Of a DNA stretch of 64,000 bases, positions 1 through 9,528 are shown one piece after another. Origin of the DNA: CAWVWD01 sp965662365 (lineage in GTDB: Bacteria; Bacteroidota; Bacteroidia; Chitinophagales; Saprospiraceae); the NCBI GenBank assembly GCA_965662365.1, contig CBFIHR010000017.1, forward strand, positions 1 to 64,000, written 5' to 3'. Each line of letters starts with the position of its first letter. Position 1 is the first letter of the stretch. Position numbers and translations under genes: made by a program. The notes below the pieces were generated by a model that was given only the letters and a program-made list of their open reading frames with translations, was not told where the DNA came from and did not search any database.

Positions 1-2
1 TA

Positions 3-539
3 GGATTAATTGACTTATTTGCCATTCTTCCTTTCTACTTACCGCTTTTGATTCCCATTGATTTACGAATTTTGCGGATTCTTCGTTTACTTCGACTGTT
101 ACGCATTTTTAAATTAGGTCGATATTCTAAGTCATTCAAAATCATCAGTAGTGTTTTGAGAGAAACTCGCTCAGAATTAGGGGTTACGGTCTTTGTTGCC
201 TTCGTTTTATTAGTCCTATCCTCAACTTTAATGTATTACATTGAGCGAGATGTGCAACCCGAAGCCTTTGCCAGCATTGGTCATTCCTTTTGGTGGGCAA
301 TCGCAACGCTAACGACTGTGGGTTATGGCGATGTTTATCCAATTACGGGTTTAGGGAAAGTTTTGAGTGCGGTTATTGCCCTGATCGGAATCGGTTTTGT
401 GGCTTTGCCAACCGGTATTATTAGCTCTGTTTTTATTGAAAAAGTACAAAAAGAAAGTCAAATAGAACACCATCAAGAGCATCAAGAATGTACCTGCCCG
501 AACTGTGGCACCGTCTTTAAAGGAAAGGTACAAGAGTAA
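3..539 (+). CDS. Voltage-gated potassium channel, 3' part (gene starts before the window)
   Basis: The open frame runs in from the left edge, so the true start and segments S1-S2 are missing. The visible part begins in S3 and continues into an S4 voltage sensor with basic residues at every third position (RILRILRLLRLLRIFK). S5, a pore helix, the selectivity filter TVGYGD (about nt 315-332) and S6 follow, which is the classic six-segment tetrameric K+ channel layout of the inner membrane. The cytoplasmic tail is short and ends with a CTCPNCG knuckle that looks like a small zinc ribbon, an unusual end for such a channel. The filter makes K+ selectivity near certain; what gates it besides voltage is unknown. 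The first in-window start codon (TTG at 48) lies inside S3 and is not the real start. Confidence 0.9.
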   Translation, partial: GLIDLFAILPFYLPLLIPIDLRILRILRLLRLLRIFKLGRYSKSFKIISSVLRETRSELGVTVFVAFVLLVLSSTLMYYIERDVQPEAFASIGHSFWWAIATLTTVGYGDVYPITGLGKVLSAVIALIGIGFVALPTGIISSVFIEKVQKESQIEHHQEHQECTCPNCGTVFKGKVQE

Positions 540-680
540 TATCGACAGCCACAATCTACTATTTATCAAAATACGTTTAACATTCCAATAACTAAACAAT
601 GATGCTTATTTGTGAGTTGATTTAGTAATTTTGAAGCCAGGTCATTTACACTTTGTTTTCAACACTAAAAAACTTTCAAT

Positions 681-1862
681 ATGAGATTTAGCTTAGTAAT
701 TTCGTTGATTATCACTTGTGCAGCTTGTAACCTTACCGCTGAACCTCAACAATTTAGTGTCAAATATTATTCTGAAAACATCAATTTTGATTTTGATAAT
801 ACGACTTTACCAGAAGATTATATTCGTTTTGACGAATGGTTCGCCAAACGTTTTTATTATAAATTAGACCAAAGTGATTTAAGCAATTTGGTATCGACAA
901 TTATCAAAAATCAAAACGAATATAACTTAAATGGCTGGTTGACTTATGGCTTAATCAAAAAAATAGTCAATGAAGTTGCTGCGGATAAATCTACGAATTA
1001 TCAACGTTTATTGACTTGGTTTTTGTTAAATAAAACCGGCTACGATGCTCGCTTAGCACATTATCAGAATGAGTATTATATACAAGTTCATACTATAGAT
1101 AATTTGTATGAAATTCCATTTTTTGAATTAGATAATCGAGTATTCATCAATATTACAGCCGTTGAACACTCAAAATCTAACCATAAAAAAAAGAGTTTAG
1201 AATTTTACCTCATTGAGTTTAAAGCTAACCCAAATGGTAAATCCCTCTCATTTGACTTGAGTCAATTACCGACTTTTGCCCCAAATATTATCAAAAAAAC
1301 TTTACGATTTTGGGGAAGCGGACAACGACAAGAAATGACGGTCAAACTGGATAAAAATATCATTGATTTGATGAATAATTATCCGATTGTCGAAGAAAAA
1401 GACTACGTTTTTCGTCAACTTTCACCGACTTTAAAAGCGTCTTTAATTCCACAATTACGAGAAAAAATCATTGAAATGCCACAAACGGAAGCCGTTCAGT
1501 TTATTTTAGGTTTGACTCGTTCCGGTTTTCGTTACAAAGAAGATACGGACAATTTTGGCTATAATCGACCGATGATTGCGGATGAAGTTTTATATTATTC
1601 CTTTTCAGATTGTGAAGACCGTTCTGCTTTATTTTTTAATCTGGTCAAAGAATTATTGGATTTGCCAATGATTATTGTCGCTTATTCTGACCATTTAACC
1701 ATTGGCGTAAAGCTAAAAGAAAATAAAGGAAAACCTTTGTATCACAATGGCGAAACTTATACGATTTGCGACCCGACTGGCCCAAATAATACGTCACGAG
1801 TTGGGATTTATCCGAAAGGCTACGAACGGAAGGCTTATGAGGTGATTGGAACGCATAAATAA
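681..1862 (+). CDS. Exported transglutaminase-like (papain-fold) protein
   Basis: The 393-aa protein starts with a hydrophobic signal segment ending near ITCAAC, so it is exported, possibly as a lipoprotein on Cys16 although the lipobox is weak. The middle (about 100-250) is a conserved-looking region with no clear family. The C-terminal 130 residues carry a transglutaminase-like triad: Cys311 in SDCEDRSALF, His338 in YSDHLTIG and Asp364 in CDPTGP. In this superfamily the triad supports either peptide cleavage or cross-linking, and the sequence does not tell which. It is monocistronic, 141 nt after the channel gene. Fold confidence is high; the substrate is unknown. Confidence 0.75.
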   Translation: MRFSLVISLIITCAACNLTAEPQQFSVKYYSENINFDFDNTTLPEDYIRFDEWFAKRFYYKLDQSDLSNLVSTIIKNQNEYNLNGWLTYGLIKKIVNEVAADKSTNYQRLLTWFLLNKTGYDARLAHYQNEYYIQVHTIDNLYEIPFFELDNRVFINITAVEHSKSNHKKKSLEFYLIEFKANPNGKSLSFDLSQLPTFAPNIIKKTLRFWGSGQRQEMTVKLDKNIIDLMNNYPIVEEKDYVFRQLSPTLKASLIPQLREKIIEMPQTEAVQFILGLTRSGFRYKEDTDNFGYNRPMIADEVLYYSFSDCEDRSALFFNLVKELLDLPMIIVAYSDHLTIGVKLKENKGKPLYHNGETYTICDPTGPNNTSRVGIYPKGYERKAYEVIGTHK

Positions 1863-2006
1863 AGTACTGACAAGTTCAACTTGGCAGAAAAACTTTATTT
1901 TATTAAAAATTATCCTTATTTTAGTCTTCATAAAATCTTTTACCAATTCAAGAAATGATTTACTCCTCATCATTATATTTATTTGATAACCATTTATGAA
2001 ACATTT

Positions 2007-3701
2007 ATGAAACAAGTTTACACTTTACTTTTTCTTGTAATTAGTCTAACGGGATATTCACAAACCTTTGAAAAGACATTTCATCCGTCAGTTTTCAGTA
2101 TTGCGAATGATGTATCTCCGAATGGTTCTGGCGGCTGGTATATTGCTGGTTTTCAGGCTAATGGCTGTGATTATATTATTAATCTTGATGCAAATGGCAA
2201 TGTGATTTGGGAAAATGACTCTTATTGTTTTGAAGTGGTTTTCGGTAGGGAAATTTATCTATTGAATAACAGTGATTTTATCATAACAGGTGAAGCAAAT
2301 GGCTGTGACTTTGGTGGAGGACCTTACACGACTCGAAATGATAACTTTGGAAATAATATCTGGCAAAGTAGTAGTTTGATGACAACTTCTTACGTGCCAT
2401 ATATTGGAATTGTCGAAAAATCAAATGGACAAATAGCTTCAATTAGTTATGATGGACTTATTCATCGTTTTGACACTTCTGGTCAAGATGTTTCTTATAA
2501 TCCAAATGAAACTTATACCAACTTAGTAGGTTTGTCCAATGATTTTTCGGTTGCACAACCTATTAACAGCAATGATTTGCAGCTTTTAAATGTCAATGAT
2601 ATGGCTATATCAACTTATTCCTCATCTACTCCTATCGAATATTTAAAGTCACAAAATGATACGATAACTTACATCTCAAATGACCAAATATACGTTTTGG
2701 ACAATCAATTAAATATCATTACAACACATAATATCACGAATCAATTTGATGAAATTATTGATTACGAATATCGTGCAGATGGTTATCAGATTTTAGGTAA
2801 AAAAAGCAATATTCAACACCTTAAATTTTTTGATAATAATGATAGTTTATTGTTTGATTTGACTTTTGATAATTACAGAGAAGTGAATGCGATTAGCCGA
2901 CAAGGCGATATTTTAGCAGTTATTGGGAATGAAAATAGTCAAAAAATAGATGAAACTGTTTTTATGATGGAAAGTTCAACCAATATTTTCATTCAAACTT
3001 TTGATTTGAATAATGTTACGGTTGTGAATAATGACAATGACCTTGAAGTGCTACAAGTTAGTGCTGATGCGTTGCATCAACAACCTTATACTTGTTTCGT
3101 TAATGGAGTTCAAAGCAAAAAAGTAGATTGGTACAACTTAAAAGTACAAGTCAAAAACAATGGAACGACAACTATCAACGACTTTGAATTGCATGGAAAA
3201 AAACGTCAATGGTGTTCGTATGGCTGCGGTTCGGGAGCAATTGCTTATAAAAATATTTCGCTTCAAGGTTTGAATTTACAATCTGGTGATTCTACTTGGA
3301 TTACAGTTGGCGATTGGGAAATTTTAGCTCAAAAAGATGTGCAGAATAATACAATTTGTTTTTGGACAACTGTTCCAAATCAAAAAATTGACGATGATTT
3401 TAGTAATAATATGAGCTGTTTGACGATGTTGGCAACGAATACAAATAACCTTTCCAATGCTCAACAATTTGACATTTTTCCAAATCCAACAAGTGATATT
3501 TTGAATGTACGATTTACTGAATCAACAACTATTGAACAAATTCGTTTGACGAATCAAATCGGTCAAGTAATTGAAAATCAAATGATTAACCAATTTACAA
3601 ATCTGTATCAACTTCCAATCTATCATTTGCCGAAAGGCATCTATTTTATGGAAATATGGATAGAAGGAAAACGATTAGTAGAGAAAGTTATGGTGGAATA
3701 A
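2007..3701 (+). CDS. Secreted protein with C-terminal T9SS type A sorting domain
   Basis: The frame opens at a TTG at 1983, but the ATG at 2007 places the signal peptide MKQVYTLLFLVISLTGYSQ at the N-terminus and is preferred (564 aa). The first half has repeated short blades of the form GGWYIAGF...DYIINLDANGNVIW, suggesting a beta-propeller. Residues of about 350-480 resemble a CARDB-like adhesion module (VKVQVKNNGTTTINDFEL). The last 80 residues, beginning FDIFPNPTSDILNV and ending KGIYFMEIWIEGKRLVEKVMV, match the type IX secretion sorting signal, so the protein should cross the outer membrane and be anchored or released. Binding target unknown. It is convergent with the Hsp70 gene; a perfect palindrome separates the two. 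Confidence 0.8.
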   Translation: MKQVYTLLFLVISLTGYSQTFEKTFHPSVFSIANDVSPNGSGGWYIAGFQANGCDYIINLDANGNVIWENDSYCFEVVFGREIYLLNNSDFIITGEANGCDFGGGPYTTRNDNFGNNIWQSSSLMTTSYVPYIGIVEKSNGQIASISYDGLIHRFDTSGQDVSYNPNETYTNLVGLSNDFSVAQPINSNDLQLLNVNDMAISTYSSSTPIEYLKSQNDTITYISNDQIYVLDNQLNIITTHNITNQFDEIIDYEYRADGYQILGKKSNIQHLKFFDNNDSLLFDLTFDNYREVNAISRQGDILAVIGNENSQKIDETVFMMESSTNIFIQTFDLNNVTVVNNDNDLEVLQVSADALHQQPYTCFVNGVQSKKVDWYNLKVQVKNNGTTTINDFELHGKKRQWCSYGCGSGAIAYKNISLQGLNLQSGDSTWITVGDWEILAQKDVQNNTICFWTTVPNQKIDDDFSNNMSCLTMLATNTNNLSNAQQFDIFPNPTSDILNVRFTESTTIEQIRLTNQIGQVIENQMINQFTNLYQLPIYHLPKGIYFMEIWIEGKRLVEKVMVE

Positions 3702-3709
3702 ATTATCTG

Positions 3710-3742
3710 AAACCTGACAGGTTTTGAAAACCTGTCAGGTTT
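3710..3742. repeat. Dispersed palindrome, copy 1, between convergent genes
   Basis: Arms AAACCTGACAGGTTTT and AAAACCTGTCAGGTTT form a near-perfect 15-16 bp stem with a 2-nt centre. It sits 8 nt after the T9SS gene and 5 nt after the Hsp70 gene, so it could act as a bidirectional terminator. Related copies lie at 6336-6434, 30260-30289, 41965-41996, 56565-56600, 59299-59351 and 61731-61763. Confidence 0.85.
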
Positions 3743-3747
3743 ATTAC

Positions 3748-6231
3748 CTAACCAATTCCTGTTCCACTTCCTTCAAAACTCTGTTTTTCCTTTTCCGGCA
3801 ATAAGTTAAACAATGTATTTACGCAAACTCGTAATTTATCAATATTGTCATTTTCAATCGCTTCTTCGCCTGCTTTGATATATTGTTCGCCCATTTGAGG
3901 ATTAGAATAGTTGTCTTGTTGCATAACGATGTGATAAAACAACCCTTTGACATAATCGCCACTTTTCCACAAGATTTGACCTCTCAAACGATACAATTTA
4001 TCAATCAACTCATTGATTTTCAAGCGACTATTCGATGCTAAAACATTTTTTTCTTGTCCAATTAAATAATCGAATTGTTGCTGTTCTTGCTCCGAAACTT
4101 CATTGTAATCCATCGTTGATTGACAATAGCGTTTCGCTTGTGCGTATTCCATTTTGACTTGAATAATGTGTTTATCTCTCGTCAAACTATCGACCTGTTG
4201 TGCCAATTCTCGCTTTTGCGTATCGAGCTGAAATTTTTCGTCCGTGACATCATCTTCCGTTAATTTCTTGGATCGTGTCAACAGTTTCCGAATTTCGACA
4301 CGAGCTTGTTTCAAACCTTCTGCTGCTTTATAATTTTCTTGATTTTCGGCTTGTAGCAGCTCATCACTGGCTTTTTCGTAAAGCGTCATCAACTCCCCGC
4401 TCAATCGACTGACATTAACTTGTCGTTCAGAAGGTGTGAATACATTTTCAAATTCCTGATCCGTCAACATCAAGTAAACATTGATGCGTAAATCCCTTGA
4501 TTCGGACATTTCCAACGTAATTTCCACGTCCGAACCTTTGACCAAATCACGAGTCAAATCTTTGCCCGAAACACTGATAAAACCTATCGTTTGATTCGCA
4601 GAAGGCATCGCAAAACCTGGGCCTTCGACGATGTTTATCGTGATAATTTCGTCGCTTCCTTTACGAATCGTTTTAGTGATTTCTTTTACCAATGTTCGCT
4701 TAGTTGGTAGAATGGAATTTTTCTCAAAAATAACTTCCAAAACTGTTTGACCAGTTTCAAAATCATCAATTTCTAAACAAATATCATTCGGCAACGGCTG
4801 ACCGACAACGTTGTATTTTCCTTGTGTAATGCCAATCATCGGCACATCAATCGGTACAATATCACCTTTAGAATTTGTGACTTTTAATTCAAAAAAGTTA
4901 TGTGCGTTCGCTGCCAAAGACAACTCTTCCATGATTCGATTATTCAATGGTTTTAAACCAGAATCAAAACCGCCATCTTTACGAATAATTCGATACGATA
5001 AATCCGTCAAATCTCCTTCAATTAAGGCGGTAAAATATTCTTCGCTTTCCTGAGAAGTTTTTTGGTAAGCCGTCTTTATCTTCAACCTTGACTTTACATC
5101 ATTAGTGCTTAATGATTGATTTTCAGCAACTTGTTTCGGTCGAGTGCCTGCATAAAAAGCTGCTCCGACTGCAACCGCTGTTGTAGGGTCAATGTTACAA
5201 TTCACTTCCGCACCGAACGCCAAACCAACTTGTTCTCGCACAAAAGGGATATAAGTCGAACCGCCAACCATCAAGATAAACTTAATATTATTTGCCGTAA
5301 GGCTATTTCTACCCAAAATCATTCGGACTTTTTCGATAGACGATTGTACGTGAGGTTTGATGATTTTTTCAAACTGATGACGACTAATTTCTAAATAACC
5401 ATCAATAAAATCGCCGTTATCGTCTTCGGTTTCAAACTCAATTTCGACGACTTCTGAATTGGTTAATTGTATCTTAGCTTCTTCGGCTTTATGCATCAAA
5501 ACATGGTACAATTTATTGTATTTTCCCGAAGCCGATTTTAGTTCTTGCTCCAAATTATCGAATGTTCCTTGTGTCATCAAATACGGCACTACCAGATCCT
5601 CAACAATCAATTTATCGAAATCCGCACCGCCCAAAAAGTTGTCGCCTTCATGGTCGATAACTTTCATTTCACCATCGGCAATTTGTACCAAAGCGACATC
5701 AAACGTTCCACCGCCCAAATCGTAAACTAACCATTGCCCTTCTTCAAAGGCATCTTCGTCCTTATTGGCGTAAGCCAAACTTGCGGCAATCGGCTCTTGT
5801 AACAAAACGACTTGATTAAAACCAGCTTCTAAACCAGCTTTTTTGGTCGCATTGGATTGAATCGTATCGAATGACGCAGGAATTGTGACGACGGTTGCCT
5901 CAATATTTTCGCCTGTATGCACAAAGTTTTTCAACTCTTTCAGCACTTGTGCGGAGAGTTGAATCGGTGTTTTATCTTCATCAAGTGACGCAATCGGATA
6001 TTTTTCCGAAGTTCCCATTTTTCGTTTAAACGAGCCAACAACATTTTTTGGATCACGCTGTAAATATTCTCTGGCTTTATCGCCAACGATAATTCTATTT
6101 TTACGAAATGCCACCACAGACGGCAGCGTTTGTTTCATATTCAACGGATTACGAAAAAGCTCGACTTTGCCATTTTCAAATTTGGCAATCGCAGAGTTCG
6201 TTGTTCCTAAATCTATTCCAAAGTTTATCAT
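3748..6231 (-). CDS. Atypical Hsp70-family chaperone with long C-terminal extension
   Basis: The 827-aa protein has a complete Hsp70 ATPase domain in about residues 1-365: phosphate loop GIDLGTTNS (5-13), DLGGGTFDV (171-179) and the adenosine motif MVGGSTYIP (321-329). The region that should hold the peptide-binding sandwich (about 390-585) is divergent. A charged coiled-coil (about 590-700) and a helical, TPR-like tail replace the usual lid, and the protein ends in GSGTGIG without an EEVD-type motif. Canonical DnaK is about 640 aa, so this is a specialised Hsp70, not the housekeeping copy. The gene upstream encodes a small GrpE-like protein, suggesting a dedicated exchange factor. No J-domain protein is seen nearby. 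Client unknown. Confidence 0.85.
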   Translation of the reverse strand: MINFGIDLGTTNSAIAKFENGKVELFRNPLNMKQTLPSVVAFRKNRIIVGDKAREYLQRDPKNVVGSFKRKMGTSEKYPIASLDEDKTPIQLSAQVLKELKNFVHTGENIEATVVTIPASFDTIQSNATKKAGLEAGFNQVVLLQEPIAASLAYANKDEDAFEEGQWLVYDLGGGTFDVALVQIADGEMKVIDHEGDNFLGGADFDKLIVEDLVVPYLMTQGTFDNLEQELKSASGKYNKLYHVLMHKAEEAKIQLTNSEVVEIEFETEDDNGDFIDGYLEISRHQFEKIIKPHVQSSIEKVRMILGRNSLTANNIKFILMVGGSTYIPFVREQVGLAFGAEVNCNIDPTTAVAVGAAFYAGTRPKQVAENQSLSTNDVKSRLKIKTAYQKTSQESEEYFTALIEGDLTDLSYRIIRKDGGFDSGLKPLNNRIMEELSLAANAHNFFELKVTNSKGDIVPIDVPMIGITQGKYNVVGQPLPNDICLEIDDFETGQTVLEVIFEKNSILPTKRTLVKEITKTIRKGSDEIITINIVEGPGFAMPSANQTIGFISVSGKDLTRDLVKGSDVEITLEMSESRDLRINVYLMLTDQEFENVFTPSERQVNVSRLSGELMTLYEKASDELLQAENQENYKAAEGLKQARVEIRKLLTRSKKLTEDDVTDEKFQLDTQKRELAQQVDSLTRDKHIIQVKMEYAQAKRYCQSTMDYNEVSEQEQQQFDYLIGQEKNVLASNSRLKINELIDKLYRLRGQILWKSGDYVKGLFYHIVMQQDNYSNPQMGEQYIKAGEEAIENDNIDKLRVCVNTLFNLLPEKEKQSFEGSGTGIG

Positions 6232-6492
6232 ACTTTCTTGACGGTGGACGGCTGACGATGAACGGCAGACGGTTTTATCCAGTTTTAATAGTTATTAATT
6301 AATATTCTGTTCAGAGTTTTTATTCTCTGTGTCAACCTGATAGGAAGGAAATTTTATGACATAAAATTTTGCTACCTAACAGATTTTAGTTTTTCTATTT
6401 TAATGTTTTATGTTGCAACATGAAACCTATCAGGTGGAAATTATTATCATAATTTTCTCCTGTTGAGTTGAAAAGATAATCAACATTAACAA
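6232..6492. repeat. Intergenic region with nested inverted repeats
   Basis: Between the GrpE-like and Hsp70 genes lie a perfect hairpin AAATTTTAT-gac-ATAAAATTT (6349-6369), flanked by CCTGATAGG (6336-6344) and its inverse CCTATCAGG (6426-6434), which resemble a split copy of the dispersed CCTGACAGG palindrome. Just upstream of the Hsp70 start is a low-complexity run of GACGG-containing words (6239-6274). A related word, GACTGACGGCTGAT, occurs at 16110. No gene is seen here. Confidence 0.6.
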
Positions 6493-6822
6493 TCAAACAG
6501 ATTCTACAATCACCACACCTGTTTGAATAATTTGCTGCATGTTTCCGACTTTTTGGATAATGATCGGTTTTATAACTTCTGTGATCACCAAATCATTAGA
6601 CGAATGCCCTGAAATCGTTGCGGTGACATCAGTTCGAGTTTCGTTATAGCGTTGTCCGATAGGATTTAAGTATTCGATATTTAGTTCTCCCAATTGTGAT
6701 TTGATACGTCGAATATTGCGTTCGAGGCTTCGTGCATCATCCATTTTTTCGAGTTTTTTTTCCATATCAAATATTTGATTGATAATTTGAAGCCATGGCG
6801 TTGGTATTGTTGTGAAGTTCAT
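6493..6822 (-). CDS. Small GrpE-like protein (putative Hsp70 nucleotide-exchange factor)
   Basis: The 109-aa protein has an N-terminal amphipathic helix rich in charged residues (about 15-50, IFDMEKKLEKMDDARSLERN), then a compact beta domain. The order of landmarks (YLNPIGQRYNETRTDV..., then LVITEVIKPIIIQ and TGVVIVES at the end) parallels the C-terminal half of GrpE, where a P-G-x-x-Y/F turn is followed by strands around R-P-A-x-V-x-V. Similarity is weak and read by eye, but the position directly upstream of an Hsp70 on the same strand supports it. It would act in the cytoplasm, releasing ADP from the neighbouring Hsp70. Alternative: an unrelated small cofactor of the same chaperone. Confidence 0.5.
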   Translation of the reverse strand: MNFTTIPTPWLQIINQIFDMEKKLEKMDDARSLERNIRRIKSQLGELNIEYLNPIGQRYNETRTDVTATISGHSSNDLVITEVIKPIIIQKVGNMQQIIQTGVVIVESV

Positions 6823-6877
6823 ATTTTAGCTTGAATGATTTTATGATTTAAGTAGTTCCTATGCGAGAAAAAACCAA

Positions 6878-9388
6878 TTAAATTACAAAGAATATTTTCA
6901 CTTTTGTTCCTGTTTCTATTTGATCAGGATAAAGATCATTGACTTCGACTTTTATGGCAGAATTTTCGATATAATTCAAGACTTTTAACCGGTCGTTTGT
7001 CATCGACATTCCTCTTGATTGATACTTTTTTTGACGATTTTGTTGGGCTTTTTTTCGACCAATTCCATTGTCAATTATTGTTGCAATAATTTGATTATCA
7101 ATTAATTGTATATTTATTTTCAAATTTCCTTTTGATGACTTTTGTAATAATCCGTGATTAATGGCATTTTCAATATACGGCTGAATAATCATCGTTGGAA
7201 TTTCATAATCTTCAGCTGTTAACTCCTCATCGACTTCGAAATGATAATCAAATTTTTGAGGATAGCATAAATGCTCTAAATCGACATACAATTTTAACAA
7301 TTTTATTTCATCCTCAATGGTAATATAACGAGATTTTGAAGATTCTAAAAACAAACGCATCAATTGGGCAAATTTAGATAAATAGCCATTTGCAACCACG
7401 GCTTCATTGTTTAAAACAAAATTCTGAATCGCATTTAAGGCATTAAAAATAAAGTGCGGATTCATTTGAGCTTGTAAGGCGGATAATTCTAATTCGGCTA
7501 ATTGTTTATTAATAGTCGTTTTTCGTTTTTCACGATTCCGAATATACATTAACAGACTGTAAATCAACAACATAAAAGCTAACAAATAAGCTGCGATTGC
7601 CCAATAAGTTCGCCACCACGGTGGATAAATTTCAAAGGGAATTGATAGAACCTCGCCCCAAGAACTATTGATTTTTTTTGCCCTGATTTCTAATATATAT
7701 TTTCCTTCCCGTAGATTATTTAATAAAATATTACGGCTTGCCGTAGTTTGCCAAGCGTCATTTTCAGCAATTCGATACTGAAACAAAACCTTACTGGCAT
7801 CAATAAACGCTACTGCCGTAAAATCAAAACTCAATCGACTATCAAACGCTAAATCGTTTAAATTCTCTAAATTAACAATTTGGTCATTGACGTTGATTTG
7901 CTCTAAAATAACTTTTGGCGGTTGTACTTGTTGTGGTAATTGAGCAATATTCAACATTGAAATTCCTTGACTTGTGCCTATCCACAGTTGTTTTTTAGAA
8001 TCTACAAACAAGCAATTAATATCATTAGAAACCAAACCAGTTCGAGCATTATATGGAATGATATTTTGTTCATTAAAATAGTGCAAACCCTGCGGCGAAG
8101 CGACCCAAATTCCACCTCTTGCGTCAATACCGATTTTGCGACAAGTGTTTGATAACAAACCATCTTCTTGTGTAAAATTTGTAAATTTCCCTGCTTTATC
8201 CAACTTCGATAAACCCCGTTCGGTTGCCAACCAAATATTACCGATTGAATCCTGTTTGATGTCGTTAATTTGATTATTGGGCAAACCATCTTTAACGGTG
8301 AACCGCTTGGAAATACCCTTATTGAAGCGAATTGCACCTTCGTTCGTTCCCATCCAAAGGTTAGATTCACCATCTTCGTACATACAATATCCCGCCTCTA
8401 TCGCATCGTCGCTTATTGGCCATCGAATCGGTTCTTCGTCACAATTAGGATAAATGTAAAAAAACCTTCGATAGAATAAATTGACTCGATTGTATTTATC
8501 TAAAATAAATGTCTTGGAACTATTTTTATCTGGAACACACAACTCCGAATAATTCTCATATCTGAAGATTCCTAAGTCCGAACTAAAAAATATTTCACCA
8601 CTTGAGGTTTGACGAAACTGCCAAACCTCGACATCATCATATAAAATATTGAGCTGTTCTTCTTGCCATTTTTCATTTTTTAGTTTGAATAAACCATTTT
8701 TCGTTCCTGCGATAATTTCACCATTTTTATTTTCAGAAATATCATGAACAAAGGTATTTTTCAAACCATTCTTAATCGAATAATTCGTAAAAGGAGCATC
8801 ATAAATACAGTACAAACCACCACCATCTGTTGCCAACCAGACATTGCCCATATTATCTTTTAACAAAAAAGTGGGAGCAGATTGTAGATTTAATTTATTG
8901 GACAAATTATTGACAGTCTTCGTTTTATCATCAATTAAATAAACTGTTTCATCATCAATCTGAATCTTTTTTTGTGATTTTGTACTAACTTTTTCTATCA
9001 AAGTCTTTGAACCCGACAAACTATCAATCAAGCTAACTTTTATTTTTTCATCGGTCACCTGTCCATTTAAAATACTTCTAAATTGTCCACTTTCAAATTT
9101 TATCCAGATATGATTATTGTGTTGAAAAATAGCTTCTACCCTTGTACTCCACACCTCATCCTGCCCCGAAAATGTTCTAAAAACTAAACCATCAAACCGT
9201 GCCACACCAGCCGCTGTTCCTATCCATAAAAACCCCAAGTCATCTTGATATAATTGATGAACAACATTATGCGATAACCCATCATCTGTAGTGTAATGTT
9301 GAAAATAGAGATTTTGAGACAACAGAGAGAAAGGAGAGAAAAATAATAGGCAAAAAATGAGTCGATATGTATTTTTAGTCTGTTGCAT
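6878..9388 (-). CDS. Two-component-propeller LytS-like sensor histidine kinase
   Basis: The 836-aa protein has a signal peptide (1-24), many propeller blades of the form DDLGFLWIGTAAGVARFDG, a Y_Y_Y-type immunoglobulin-like domain (about 490-580, ending KINSSWGEVLSIPFEI), one transmembrane helix (about 590-612) and a cytoplasmic kinase of the His_kinase/LytS type. The H-box is QMNPHFIFNALNAIQ with His645; an ATPase domain follows with NAINHGLL and DNGIGRKKA. Such proteins sense periplasmic ligands, often polysaccharide fragments or cell-surface state, and normally phosphorylate a LytTR response regulator. None is found in the window, so this is an orphan sensor. It lies 55 nt upstream of the GrpE-like gene on the same strand and might share its transcript. 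Confidence 0.9.
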   Translation of the reverse strand: MQQTKNTYRLIFCLLFFSPFSLLSQNLYFQHYTTDDGLSHNVVHQLYQDDLGFLWIGTAAGVARFDGLVFRTFSGQDEVWSTRVEAIFQHNNHIWIKFESGQFRSILNGQVTDEKIKVSLIDSLSGSKTLIEKVSTKSQKKIQIDDETVYLIDDKTKTVNNLSNKLNLQSAPTFLLKDNMGNVWLATDGGGLYCIYDAPFTNYSIKNGLKNTFVHDISENKNGEIIAGTKNGLFKLKNEKWQEEQLNILYDDVEVWQFRQTSSGEIFFSSDLGIFRYENYSELCVPDKNSSKTFILDKYNRVNLFYRRFFYIYPNCDEEPIRWPISDDAIEAGYCMYEDGESNLWMGTNEGAIRFNKGISKRFTVKDGLPNNQINDIKQDSIGNIWLATERGLSKLDKAGKFTNFTQEDGLLSNTCRKIGIDARGGIWVASPQGLHYFNEQNIIPYNARTGLVSNDINCLFVDSKKQLWIGTSQGISMLNIAQLPQQVQPPKVILEQINVNDQIVNLENLNDLAFDSRLSFDFTAVAFIDASKVLFQYRIAENDAWQTTASRNILLNNLREGKYILEIRAKKINSSWGEVLSIPFEIYPPWWRTYWAIAAYLLAFMLLIYSLLMYIRNREKRKTTINKQLAELELSALQAQMNPHFIFNALNAIQNFVLNNEAVVANGYLSKFAQLMRLFLESSKSRYITIEDEIKLLKLYVDLEHLCYPQKFDYHFEVDEELTAEDYEIPTMIIQPYIENAINHGLLQKSSKGNLKINIQLIDNQIIATIIDNGIGRKKAQQNRQKKYQSRGMSMTNDRLKVLNYIENSAIKVEVNDLYPDQIETGTKVKIFFVI

Positions 9389-9528
9389 TTTTGATTTTTA
9401 ATAGCCATGCAATATAACGGATTCATCAAAAAAGTACAAGACCATTTATCAATTTCTTCCCTTAATAACAAAGATTCTGCTGATATAATCAATCAACAGA
9501 ACCTTTGAAAAAAGATACTTTTTCACAA

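Noticed and set aside
351..599. Open frame on the minus strand (82 codons) opposite the K+ channel
   Set aside because: It overlaps the conserved pore of the channel gene in antisense and has no family-like features; a shadow.
8002..8373. 123-codon minus frame inside the sensor kinase gene
   Set aside because: Lies within the propeller blades in another frame; low-complexity composition and no start context.
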